A DNA stretch of 64,000 nt, taken from the NCBI GenBank assembly GCA_015143295.1, contig CM026571.1, forward strand, positions 31,028,505 to 31,092,504, given 5' to 3'. Of the stretch, positions 1 through 11,000 are shown piece after piece. The stretch's first letter is position 1; every line of letters begins with the position of its first letter. Made by a program: the position numbers and the translations under genes. The notes beneath the pieces were generated by a model. The model was not told the DNA's origin and ran no database searches. It was given only the letters and a program-made list of their open reading frames with translations. The stretch comes from Tetracentron sinense. Taxonomy: Eukaryota > Streptophyta > Magnoliopsida > Trochodendrales > Trochodendraceae.

Positions 1-2560
1 TAGCACGACAGACCCGAGCCCATTCGACTAGATGATACTTGCATTGACCTCCTTTCTCATGCCAGAGGAACTCCCTCTGCAAATGCTTAAGGGATAATGC
101 TATCGAGTGAGGATGACTAGAGTAGACATAAAGTAGGTTGACAGACTACTCAGGGTACTCTGAATCAATGTTAACTTCCCCCCTTTTGATAAGAAAGACG
201 ATTGCCACCTGAAAAATGCTTAGCAAACCTTTCCAAAACCAGGGCCCACACTGCCTTAGATTTAAAACTAGCTCCAAGTGGCATGCCCAAGTACACCGAT
301 GGGAGGGGCCCCGCCCTGCCCTACAACCAAGGATCGCCGCAAGATTGGGAAATTTGAAACCTCCCTGACTCCTACTATTTCAGATTTAAACATGTGAACA
401 CGCAACCCTGAAATGACTTCGAAACAAAGGAGAAGGAACCTAATGAAAGCTATATCTTGACGAGATACTCTAAAGAGATTAGGGTATCGTCTGCAAACTG
501 GAGGTGAGAAATCCTCAATCTTTCTCTACCTAAGGAGAATCCTTCAAAGACTGGGCCATCAGCTCGGGACAACATCCTACTAAGGGCTTCTGCAACAATG
601 ATGAACGAGGAAAGGGGATCCCCTTGCCTCAAACCCCTAGAGCTTTAAAAATAGCTAATCGGGCTATCATTGGTGAGGATGGAGAATGTTATAGAGGAAA
701 TGCACAACTGCATCCAATGACACCACTTAGGACCAAAAACCCAGTCTTTTCATCACATACCCAGAAACTCCCAACTAACATGATAGTAGGCTTTCTCCAT
801 ATTCACTTTCCATAGTATGTCTAGGACCTTAGATCTTATTTTATCATTAATACATTCATTGGCTATCATTGTACCATCACGAATCTGTTTGCCACCCACA
901 AAAGCTCCTTGTTGGGGGGAGATGATATGGCCCATTATTCTCTTGAGGCAAATCGCTAAAACCTACGATAGAATTTTGTAAACACTACTCACTAGACTGA
1001 TCGACCTGAAATCCTTGATGTTCAACGCTCCTTTTTGTTTTTGGAATCAACACTACGAAAGTATTGGTAATCACTCTATCGAAACACCCTAACTCATACA
1101 ACTCGCAAATCACAGCAAGGAAATCCTTCTTGACAATATCCCAACTTGACCGATAGAATTCGATAATAAACCCATCCGGTCAGGAGCCTTGTCCCAGGCC
1201 ATGTCTCGAATGGCTCCCGAGACCCCCTTCTCCTCAAAAATAGCCTCCAAAGAATCTCTCTGATCCACAAGCAGGCACTCAAAGGGAAGATCATCTAGTT
1301 TTGGGCGCCAATGTTCCTTTTCCCTATATAGATCTTGATAGAAAGGAAAAACTCTCCACGACCTCAACTAGTCCCTCCCACCACTTACCATCTACCTTGA
1401 TTCTCAAAATAAAGTTACTCTTCCGATGAAAGTTTGGCATCCTGTGAAAAAAATTGGTATTTCGATCACCCTCGTTGAGCCAATGGACCCTAGCCTTCTG
1501 TTTCCAACTGATCTCTTCCATCTTTGCCAGGTGTCAGTATTCCAATTCCATTGCCTCCTTTGCTTGAATCTCTTCATTGGTAAGAGATCTTGAATCTTCC
1601 GCAATGTCCAGCTCACCTATGTCTTTTAAAAGACTAGCTAGTCTGGCTTGGATATTACCGAACACTTTTCTATTCCAGACCTTAAGCCGGGCTTTGAGTG
1701 CCTTTAGTTTAAGTCCAAATCTTGTACTTGCTGGCCCCTGATCTCTACTAGTGTCCCATACCTCTGCCACTACCCTCCTAAACCTATCATCCTGAATCCA
1801 CATGTTCTTAAACCTAAAGGGAGTGGGGCCCTCTCTGAAGTTCCCCAACTCAAGCGATATTGGGACATGGTCTAATACGGGTCGTGGTAGGGATGATTGG
1901 ATGACATTTGGAAAGTGACTTTCCCATGCTGGGGAACAGAGGAACCTATCCAATCTGCTTGCTAATCAACTGGACGATGAATGGGCCCATGTAAAAAGGT
2001 GACCTTTTAATGAAAAATCAATCAACTCATGGCACCCTATAAATTCCGAAAATCTCCTCATCTTAGCATTTACCACACATCCACCTTTTTGCTCATCGGA
2101 GAATCAAATACTGTTAAAATCACCTAGACACCCAAGGGGCATTTCATCTGACACCGACGTCGTCTAGCTCATCCCAAAAAACGGAATGGTTTGACCCACC
2201 AGATGGGCTGTATACTCCTGAGAAGACCCATATAAACTCTTCCCCCACCCATTGACAATAAATGGAAATCGAATAAGCTCCCAGCTCTGATTCAACCACC
2301 TCTAATTTTTCCTTGTCCCAAATCAATAGAATACCTCCTGAGGCTCCTAGTGATGGAATCGCTACCCATTGTGGTATCGAAATGTCCTACACATCTCTAA
2401 TAATATGATCCTGGATCACTTCTAGTTTTGTCTCCTGAATGTACAGGATAGCCGACCTCCTAGATTTAACCAAACACTTAACAACAACGCGATTTTCCAC
2501 TAAACCTAAACCCCTGATGTTCTATGATATGATGGAGAGGTCTGTCATCTAAGAACTCGG
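1..2560 (-). pseudogene. LINE ORF2 remnant: endonuclease plus reverse transcriptase
   Basis: This would encode the polyprotein that nicks the target and copies the LINE RNA in place. The longest open piece (1953-1534) covers the end of the endonuclease and the linker, with SLPRPVLDHVPISLELG matching the SDHxPI-type motif of the exonuclease-endonuclease-phosphatase fold. Other pieces are 2326-2144 (endonuclease, GVYSPSGG), 1521-1324 (WLNEGDRNTNFFHR, highly typical of plant L1 ORF2), 935-753 (QQGAFVGGKQIRDG) and 632-450 (FADDT catalytic motif). Many stops and shifts separate them. The RNase H and C-terminal parts would lie to the left of the window. Confidence 0.8.
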
Positions 2561-2699
2561 CGACCCTTACCTAACCTCGGATCGCATGAGACGGTTCGAG
2601 ACCCTGACTTATTGTAGTTGACACGCATTCCAATCTCCTCAGCTCCGCTAATGAGCTATCTCCCCTACCTATAGGAGATTTCTGTTTGGAAATCTCTTT

Positions 2700-5330
2700 C
2701 TCCTCGACTCTGTCTTTTGTGAGACGAGACTTAGAACAATGCCCTGGCTTCCTTTTCGTGACGCACGAATGAGAGCCCTCAAAACCTTACAAGGGCCTCC
2801 AACTGACCAAGGTCACCTTCTGATCACCCCTGGCTCCCGACTAGATACTGCCTGAGGACTATGCCCTTGGCTCCCATGGCCGACCTGAGAGCTAAGTCTT
2901 GAAGCACTGACTCGGGACTTGGTTGAATCTCAGTGAGATCCCTAGCACCCAACACCGAGATAGACCCATCACCTACACCCTTTTCCTCATTAAACAGTGG
3001 TATCATGTCTCCATGGACTGGCAAAGTTGAAATATTACTCGCCAAGAGAAAACAATGAATTCTCCTTATCCACCCTCTCCTCACCCTGGAGTGAAAGAGG
3101 GTAGATAGAGAGAGATGAGGGTTTAGGTGTACCTTTCTCAAGGGGACAAGTGGTGTACCCCCTTGCTCTAGAAGATCCTCACCTCGAGGTGAGTGTGAGG
3201 AATTGAGAGATGCTTTCGCTCCCGAATGGTTTATGCACTGTTCCTTTACTTCTCTTCCAGGGTTACTTATGCAGAATGAGCTGGAATCGAGCTCGCAGGA
3301 GATATGTTAGAATGAACTAAAAGGCTTATAGTGAACTCCACCACTGCAATAGCCCTTTGAGCCAATGAAGGGGTGTCTGACCCGAAACTGCCCCGGGCTT
3401 CTACAGTATTTCCTGCTGCCCCTTCACTGTGATGGACACCTTCGAAGGGGCCCATCCCTAGGAATTCTTTTGGGTATAGTGTAGCCACATTTGGTGTAGC
3501 CGAAGTCCCACACTCCCTGGACACTGCATATTCACCCTCTGTAGACTCATCATTGTCAAACTAGAGCTGACCTTTAAGAGGGGAAAGTATGTTGAGCCCA
3601 AGAGGCTGCTCAAATTCCAACACCACTAACTGGGGACCCTGTTGTGTTGAAATTCTCTCAACCCCCTTAATTAGAGCAGGCTAGGCTCCATCTATCTCGA
3701 CATCATTGAGAGGATCTACCCCTTGTGGGTCCAAAATCCCTCCTGACACTTCCAACTTAGCCCCTGAGACCAACCCCTTCCCGACTGCCGAAGGAACGAA
3801 CAACACCTCTCTTGGAGATCACACATTACCCTGCGATGGAAAAAATTGACAACTCTCCTCCTCCTGTATTAGGCCCTGAGCCTTCATGTGGTCAAGAGAG
3901 ACTGTCTTCTCCATTGCCTCATGCTTAAAGCTCACCCCTTCTCCAACACCTGAATTTTCCTTTGAGTTCTGGCCACTCCTAGCAGAATCATCGAGCACAT
4001 GATCATCGAGTGCCCCTAAGTCCTCTATACACCCATGATCCTCTGGATGCTCTAACCCCGTTGCAAGCCCTACCGCCTAATCATGAGCTCGTGATAGATT
4101 ATTCGGGTCCTTGGATTCGAATTTCCTTATGATAGCATCAAACCCAAAGATATCCAGTGGGTATCCAGTGGGTCTCGGCTTGACCCTCGACCGCAAAACT
4201 CTAGGAGGAGCCCTTTGGACTAAAAGACTGAGCATAAGATGGGCCCAAATCGACATTTAGAGTTGGGTGTGCTACTTGGGCCGGGGAACACGGGCCCGTG
4301 CCTAATGATATCCTTGAGACAACGTCTGTTGGATTGTGGGAGATCGGATGGACCCTAAGCCGCCATGTGGCGAGGTTGTAGTATTAAGGCAGTCAACTGT
4401 ACTGACTCTCTTGATGGATATGTTTAGAAAGCCCTAGGGACTTCACACCGTCGACGATCTCATCGCATATCTCCTCAATCGAATCCACCAGGAACCGAGC
4501 TTCAAAAGGTACGCATACTCTCCAATCCTCCTTCCTTCTTTGGGCGTTTCTATTTTGATTCTTGTCCTTCCTCTTTCCTATTTTATGCTTACCCAACGAC
4601 AAGGCGGCATGTGATTGAGAGATTCCTCCTTCCTTAGCACAAAATGGCCTTGGTGCTTGTCCAAAGTTAGTTTGAAATCAGCCCATGCACTAGTACCTTT
4701 CTCTGATGTCTCCTGAGCTTCTCTGATCTTGCTTTCCTCTAGATGTCCTAGGCCATAGGTCCTCAGACTCCCAGCCATCCTTGGATCTCCACCACTCACC
4801 GTACACGATGGTTCTCCCCCTTGCTTATCACCTGCTACGATCTTACGTGAGCCGCCTCCCACGTGCCCTAGATTTGAATTTGAAATAGATGTATGTAATT
4901 GGTCTGATCTCCCCAATCCGAGGGAGCCACATAGCTTCCCAATTCTCATTGGGTCTCCTGCTACTTCGACCTAACTCCGACAGTATCACACCTCCATGGA
5001 ATCCGACCACCTTCTGTAATTCTTTCATAATTCTGCCTCCCAATTAGAAATTTCTACCGGGTAAGAGATCAAATGGAAGAGTAGTGATTTAACCTGTGGA
5101 ATCAATTCAAACCACCCTTCACTTTGATTTTTCCTCGAGGCATTCCCCTAGATTTGCTCCAGCCACTCAATCGCCCCTTCCGGCAACCAGAGTATGTTGA
5201 CACCTCCCTTCCAGCAGCGTTCTATGATATTGAGGAACACACCTTCCCTCTACTCCCTCTCTTGGATATCGAACAACTTGGAATCAATTGCTAACTTTTT
5301 CTGTCGAAAACCCATTCTGAAACCCATTGT
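2700..5330 (-). pseudogene. Probable LINE ORF1 (RNA-binding gag-like) remnant
   Basis: The stretch upstream of the LINE endonuclease holds several short minus-strand open pieces (for example 3141-2824, 3524-3267, 4602-4393, 4949-4578 and 5043-4843). They lie where plant L1 elements carry ORF1, a nucleic-acid-binding protein. I could not recognise a zinc knuckle or the usual DUF4283 core with confidence, so the call rests on position and continuity with ORF2. It is clearly non-functional. Confidence 0.45.
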
Positions 5331-5340
5331 TGCTTGGACC

Positions 5341-5700
5341 AAACAATCAAACTTGAAGTAAACACACGAGGAAAGAATAAGGATGAAATGAGACCTGAAA
5401 AGTTGACCACCTGAAGAAAGAAGATGGCAGACTCGGATGCTCTCGTAGCAAAGGCAAATGACAGACTTGGATGCTCTTTTAGAGCGGAGGCAGATGACAG
5501 ACTAGGAAGAAGAAGGGGGAAGGAAGACCAAGGAAAACCTGAAGTCGAAATAGAGACTATGATGGACGAACCTGGAAGAGCCACCCACAGGGAACAACAG
5601 ATGACATACTGAGAAGAGATAACCTACTTAGCAAACGGATTAGAGAAAACATATTGAAGAAGACAATCGTGCAATGGAGAAGATGACCTACCGGAGAAGA
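5341..5700. other. Unassigned intronic sequence
   Basis: No recognisable gene or repeat. It contains a short imperfect direct repeat around 5424-5510 (two related blocks around gcagactcggatgctct and gacagacttggatgctct). The open frame through it matches nothing I know. Confidence 0.4.
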
Positions 5701-6720
5701 TGACTCTTTATTGGAGAAAATTGATCATTGATGACTTAATTATTCACAGAAGTGTACTCTTTTGTTTTCAGGATGCTGGAACTTCTATCGAGTCACTGGA
5801 GTCGATCCTTGAAGAGGGTCATTTTTAGGAGATTTGGTGGCCATTTTCTTCAAACACGCACAATGCAAACACAATCCACACAACAAGGACTCCTAGGGCA
5901 ATGGAGTCACACATCCAACCTCAAAGAAGCAATGGAGTCATACCTGAAAACTAGACACTTCATCAAAACACTGTCCCTAGGCATTAAGATTACCAAAACC
6001 AGTCATCCAAGTTGTTGTCATAAACAAACAAAGCAAAAAAGAATCCCAACAGCAAAAAGCAATGCCTAGGGAGCTAGAAAATGATCATAACTCCAAATCA
6101 CCTCCAAATGCATCAATCTTTGTGTTGAAATGTTTCTTGCAAAAAAAGGCCCACCCGACCAATTAACAACAGCACATTTGAAAAAGTCAAATCTGTATCA
6201 AAACAGTAATTGTTTTTGAATTTTTTCGATATATTTCCTTTAAATCATTGTAACTCCATCAATACTGAACCAAATCACATGATATAGGATTCAAAAAATC
6301 TCTGAAGTCAAGATCTCTGAAAAATACCTTCAAAGCACCCCCATGGATAGCCTAGGCCGTACGGTTGATGTCAGCCTTATGGCAGGTGACATCACCATGC
6401 TGACATCTCTTTTTTTGTTGGTGATTGTTTTATCAAGCTACTCCTTCCCTCGTTGATGCTCTCATACCAAGTGGATTTTTTAGTTAGGGTTTGAGAGAAA
6501 GAGAAGAAAAGGAAGAAGAAAGATGGGAAAATGAGAGAATGAGGAAGTTAGGGTTCCCTCATCTCTATGATATTTATATTAACTAGAAAATATATCAAAG
6601 GTTGGGCCTAAGGCTTATACAAGAGAAGAAATAAAATTAGAGGACAATAGAGGCCCATTACAATATACACAACTAAAAATCTTTATAAGGAGTACAATAT
6701 AAAATTCCGTACCCCCAATA
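5700..6720 (-). mobile_element. Ty1/copia fossil: LTR, primer site and leader
   Basis: Read on the minus strand, an LTR-like block (about 6720-6475) ends in AAACCCTAACTAAAAAATCC and is followed near 6472-6461 by a primer-binding site of the TGGTATCAGAGC type. The leader below it (for example the CCGTACGG segment near 6360) resembles the leader of the copia element at 25298-30680, so the two appear to be the same family. No coding part remains. It is a broken fossil. Confidence 0.6.
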
Positions 6721-6775
6721 CACCGTCAAATGTGGAAAACATGGTTATGAAAAGTTCAAAGAAAAATGATGAAGA

Positions 6776-7552
6776 AGATTTTTTGAGGTTTAAAGAAAAA
6801 ATGAGTCAAACTGTCAATGTAGAATTAAAAATTAGTGTTAGATCGGTATTTGGAAGAACCAAGAGATAAATCTACAGAATTTGATATATTGTTTTTGTGG
6901 AAATTCAATTCAATAAATTATCCAATTTTATTGATGATGGCCCAAGATATTTTATCTTTTCCAGTTTCAACAGTTGCTTCTGACTCTGCATTTAGCACTG
7001 GAGGAAGGGTACTTGACTAATTTAGGAGTTGTTTAAAACCGAATACTGTAGAAGCTATAGTTTGTTGCCAAGATTGGATTCGTTTGGGGGATAGTGATTC
7101 ACTAAATATGTTGAAATTAGAAGTATTGAAAGACGATTTAGATAGTTAAACATAAGGTAGATTGAGTTTCATTTAGTAGAGACTAATTATAAAGAATAAT
7201 AGTAACAATATATATATTTTACTCAAGATTTTGTTTGTACTCTGTCTAATTGCCACCAACAAAATAAATTAAAATAACTCAACCATAATGGTATTTGCAT
7301 TGTATTACCGATCCCAAGCCCGGATAAAGGATGAGGGTTACAGGCCAGGTTGGCAGTTAGTGTAGAAAAAACTAATCCACTAAATCATATGACTTAAAAA
7401 TTTCCTTTGCTCCTCTTTAGGCCCTGGCCCTTGAGGGAAGGGCTTGGGCCTAGCTAGTTCAGGCTCTTCGAGGACTAGGGCCTCACTTTTATAAGTGAGG
7501 GCCGGGCCTGGTAAGATTTAGGCCTTGCCCCAGCCCTTTGGTAGCCCTAGTT
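6776..7552 (+). pseudogene. hAT transposase C-terminal (dimerisation) remnant
   Basis: The plus strand encodes the hAT C-terminal dimerisation region: a DRYLEEPRDKSTEFDIL block near 6835, then the hallmark VSTVASDSAFSTGGRVLD near 6967-7017, then EAIVCCQDWIRLGDS near 7050. Family members usually read FRSSL after RVLD; here a stop follows RVLD, so it is broken. The catalytic N-terminal half is gone. GC-rich palindromic sequence ending in CCCTAG near 7552 looks like the 3' terminus of an Ac/Tip100-like hAT element, but no matching left end was found. It lies in intron 6 of the SH3P gene. Confidence 0.75.
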
Positions 7553-7808
7553 GATAATAAATATTTCTTAAATAAGTGAACAACTTCCAATATCACTGTA
7601 TGATTCAGTCGTAGAATCAAGAAATTATAAAAATTTAAAACAGCACGGGAATAGACTTTACGTTCTTAGATATGACCTGGGGGCTAGAGATAGCTCGAGG
7701 CTACAATAGGAAATGTTGATAAAATTATAAAGTAATGGACAAGTATTTAGAGGCTAATAGCATAGGAGCTGACAGATGAACAAACAAATAAAACCATCAT
7801 ACTAATAC

Positions 7809-8009
7809 CATTGTAAGAAGTCTTTGGAAAGTTATCCGCTGCTGTTGAGCCTCAACTGACAACATAGCAGCTGTTGCCTCTGTCCCCAGCGCAATCATAG
7901 TAGATTTAATCTCAGACAGTTTTGCTTCTGCATTTTGAAGCTTTATGGAACTCTCTGAAGAAGTTCCAGCTTCCTTGGACTTAGATTGGCGCCTTATAAC
8001 TTCAGCTGC
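7809..8009 (-). CDS. SH3P1: SH3P1-like exon 6
   Basis: This exon has 67 codons from [15 protein letters not shown] to [11 protein letters not shown], the last long helix of the BAR-like domain. The donor GT directly follows the ATG codon of the final Met. The next family block (VEAERSYHQ type) was searched for to the left and not found in the window. Confidence 0.88.
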
Positions 8010-11000
8010 CTGATTAGTGCATAGTCACTATGTATTTACTGTGATTTATGTCTTCCACCCCGAAACACATTGCATGCAATAAATAATACCTGAGTTTCCA
8101 CCTCTTGGCGGATTTTGTCATAATGGCGAGTCAAGTGGCGAGCATCCTCCAAAGGAGCTCCTCTTATTGATGTCCTTAGTGGCTCTGAAACCTACAGATG
8201 GAGAAAGAGGTTCTAAGAGTGAAATAAAAAAGAAGAAAAGATAAGTTTCAAATGAAAATTATTAAGATTAAGATTTCAGACCATTGTAGAAAGGATCCTT
8301 AGCAATTGACCGTAGCTTTCGTGGTGAAAGTTATGCAGTTATCAGCTGGGAAAAATTATAAATGTACAAACTGGTTCTGTTACACAATTCATTCTGTTTA
8401 AAATTATTGAGCCTTCTATAAAGTTTTGAATGTTAACCAGAATGCTAGAAAACTAGAAATTAATCAAACAAATCAAGCATTCATTAACGATTGACAGTCC
8501 CATCGATTTTGTTATATGATAACTCACTTCATGCTGCATTTAAAGAGGAAAAGAAACATCATGCATTGGTAATATCCTGACCATGAAGTACTCTTTGTAT
8601 TATTATCAAATATTAATATGCTAATGTACTGTATGGATCATTTTCTTATCAAATCAATTCACACTTGCAAATATTTCAGTGATTAAGTTGCTTATAGTAA
8701 ACAAAACATATTCATTTATAATTATTGGAAGGCATTCCAAAATACACAACTACAACCAATAATCATAAGGATAAGGGGAAAAACACATGCAATATGTAAG
8801 AAGGTCCACAAAGAGGAATTCAATAGATAGATCCCGTGAGAATCAACAAGAAATAGAAAGAAGAAATTACTGAGAGATTGGTAGAGAAGTTAGGTTCTTC
8901 TACAGGTCGCATGACTCACAAGAGCCCCTTATATTATGAGTCTATGACTACTAAAACGTAAAAACAAAGCCTGTAAGAAAACATGCCTTAAAATTATGAA
9001 CATATAATAAAGGATAAAATGATCAAACTATCCCTAAACTATCCCTAAAATAATTATTAAAGATAAGAGATTTTTCCCTAAATACACCCACGATTTTTTT
9101 TGAGACTCAAAATACACCCTATTTTAAGTTCTTTACTTTTCTACACCCCCAAACATCATTTTAAGACCTTTTTACCCTTTTATAAAAAAAAAAAGAGTAT
9201 AAATAAACTCAAGAGTTTCTCTCTCCCACTGTAACTCTTTCTTCCTCGCCATAAACTCTCGTCGTTGTTCCTGTCAGATCTTGTTGACTCCCGCCGTCTC
9301 CCGCTATTGCTCGCGAGAGCCAGATCATTGAGAGTTTTAAATCACTTCCCTTATTTTATTTATATTTCACTTTAATATTAGTGTTCCTATTTAGATGTAC
9401 TCCGGCGGTAACAATGTCTTCCGTGAAACACGTCGTGGAGAAGACGGTGAGTAAGGAAGGATGGATCGCAACCATAGAAACTGTAGAAACGGATGGTGAG
9501 ATGGTCGGAGCCTGAACCATAGCTTGAAATGATAGCAGTCAAGGAAATCAAATCTTTCTGGGGCAATGTCTCATATAGCATTCCGGTCGATTCTGTATTC
9601 CCATCCTTCACATACATGCAAACAAGTGAGGTAAGTAGATAAGCATCAGTGTCAACAGTTTTAATAACATGAGAATGGGTAGAATCCAGATGAGCCTTTG
9701 CTGATAAAAGGTTCACAATTGTAACTGAATTGGCTCCTATGCCTTCCTCACGCATTAGTTTGAAGACAAGCAATGTCTCATTGAAGAACCCATTTTGGGC
9801 ATACATCCCAATCATGGTATTCCATGAAATCACACTTCAATCAGACATTCCCTCAAATAAGAGTCTTGCCACATCCAAATCTGCGCATTTAGCATACATA
9901 GAAGTAAGCGTGTTCTTCACTCTGCAATCCAAATCAAGTGCAGTCTTGACCCTGAATCCATACATAGATCTACCTAGAAACAGTAATTCCGGCCGAGCAC
10001 ATGAAGGTAGGACACAAACCAATGTTGTTCGACAAGGGCTGACGCCCTCTTTCAACATTTCGATGAAGAGTTTCAGTGCATCAAAGTCATACCCATTGCG
10101 TGAATACTCGCATATTAAAGCATTCCAAGCTATAAGGTCTCTATGGGGCATGTCTTCAAAAAGCTGGTGCGCAATGGAAATACATCCAGATTTTGCATAG
10201 AAATCAAGAAGAGCGGTACCTAGATAAATGAATTGATCGAAGGCAGATATGATAAGGTGGGTTTGAATCTGAAATGCTTCTTGTTTTGCATTCAAGGAAT
10301 CCGAAAAAGAAGAACAGGCCTTGATGAGTAAGGAGAAGGTGAGATCATTGGGTTTGACGTTGGTATGGAACATTTGGCGGAAGAGAAGGAGGCTCGAAGT
10401 TATTCTTTCAATGCAAGATTTAAAAACAGAATTTCAAAGAGAGTTTACTGTGGGGGAGAGACGAGAGTTACAGGAGAGAAGAGAATTACGGTGGAAGAGA
10501 GAAATTTCTTGACTTTCTTTAATTTCTTTCTTTTGATAAAAGGGTAAAAAGGTCTTAAAATAGTGTTTCGGGTGTAGAAAAGTAAAGAACTTAAAATTGG
10601 GTGTATTTTGGGCCTCTCAAAGAACCCGGGGTGTATTTACGGAAAAATCCCTAAAGATAACCTAAGTCTACTAATACCTCCCCTAAGCTGGTGCATTATC
10701 ATTTAAAGCAAATAGATTTTCATGCGTCGATATCCACAATATGATTGTCTGTTCCAAAAGACTGGAATACACTTGTTAAGCTCCCTCATCAGGTAGTAAT
10801 CAACTTCTATATGATTGGTACGTTCCATGGTTTGAAATATCCTCGATATTTCCGATATATCCTCAATATTTTCGATATATACCCGATATCGCAGGGAAAT
10901 AATATCTGTTGCATGTATTTTTTTCTTACAAAATATCCCCGATATATCTCCGATATTTCTCATATATCGTCCAATATTTCCGATATATCGTCGATATTTC

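Larger units (their letters stand above)
1..5340 (-). mobile_element. L1-type LINE, degenerate, 3' end off the left edge
   Basis: A non-LTR retrotransposon reads leftward. In order from right to left there is an ORF1-like stretch (about 5330-2700), an apurinic endonuclease block (about 2560-1850), and reverse transcriptase from about 1370 to the window edge. Seen directly are RT motifs such as QGDPLSS near 620 and FADDT near 495, and an endonuclease-type start with NIRGLGL near 2530. Each block is broken by stops and frame changes, so the copy is dead. It lies downstream of SH3P exon 6 in that gene's orientation, so it is probably inside intron 6. The 5' end is set by loss of recognisable coding near 5340 and is approximate. 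No target duplication could be checked because the poly(A) end is outside the window. Confidence 0.8.
8790..10830 (-). mobile_element. Ty1/copia fossil, 3' end and LTR, split by a Pack-MULE
   Basis: On the minus strand, 10830-10690 resembles the end of copia RNase H (HIEVD-type motif), followed by a purine-rich tract and an LTR-like block that begins near 10680. The LTR continues after the inserted MULE at 9066-8790, with a TATA-like AATATAAGG near 8935. The left border is approximate. It is a broken fossil with only the 3' part left. The purine tract and HIEVD placement fit the copia order RNase H, polypurine tract, LTR. Confidence 0.55.

Noticed and set aside
5424-5612. 62-codon acidic and basic open frame
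   Set aside because: Contains an internal direct repeat and no known domain; no evidence that it is translated.
9387-10373. A resident PPR gene
   Set aside because: It lacks both ends of a PPR protein, has an in-frame stop, and lies between MULE terminal repeats with a 9-bp target duplication.
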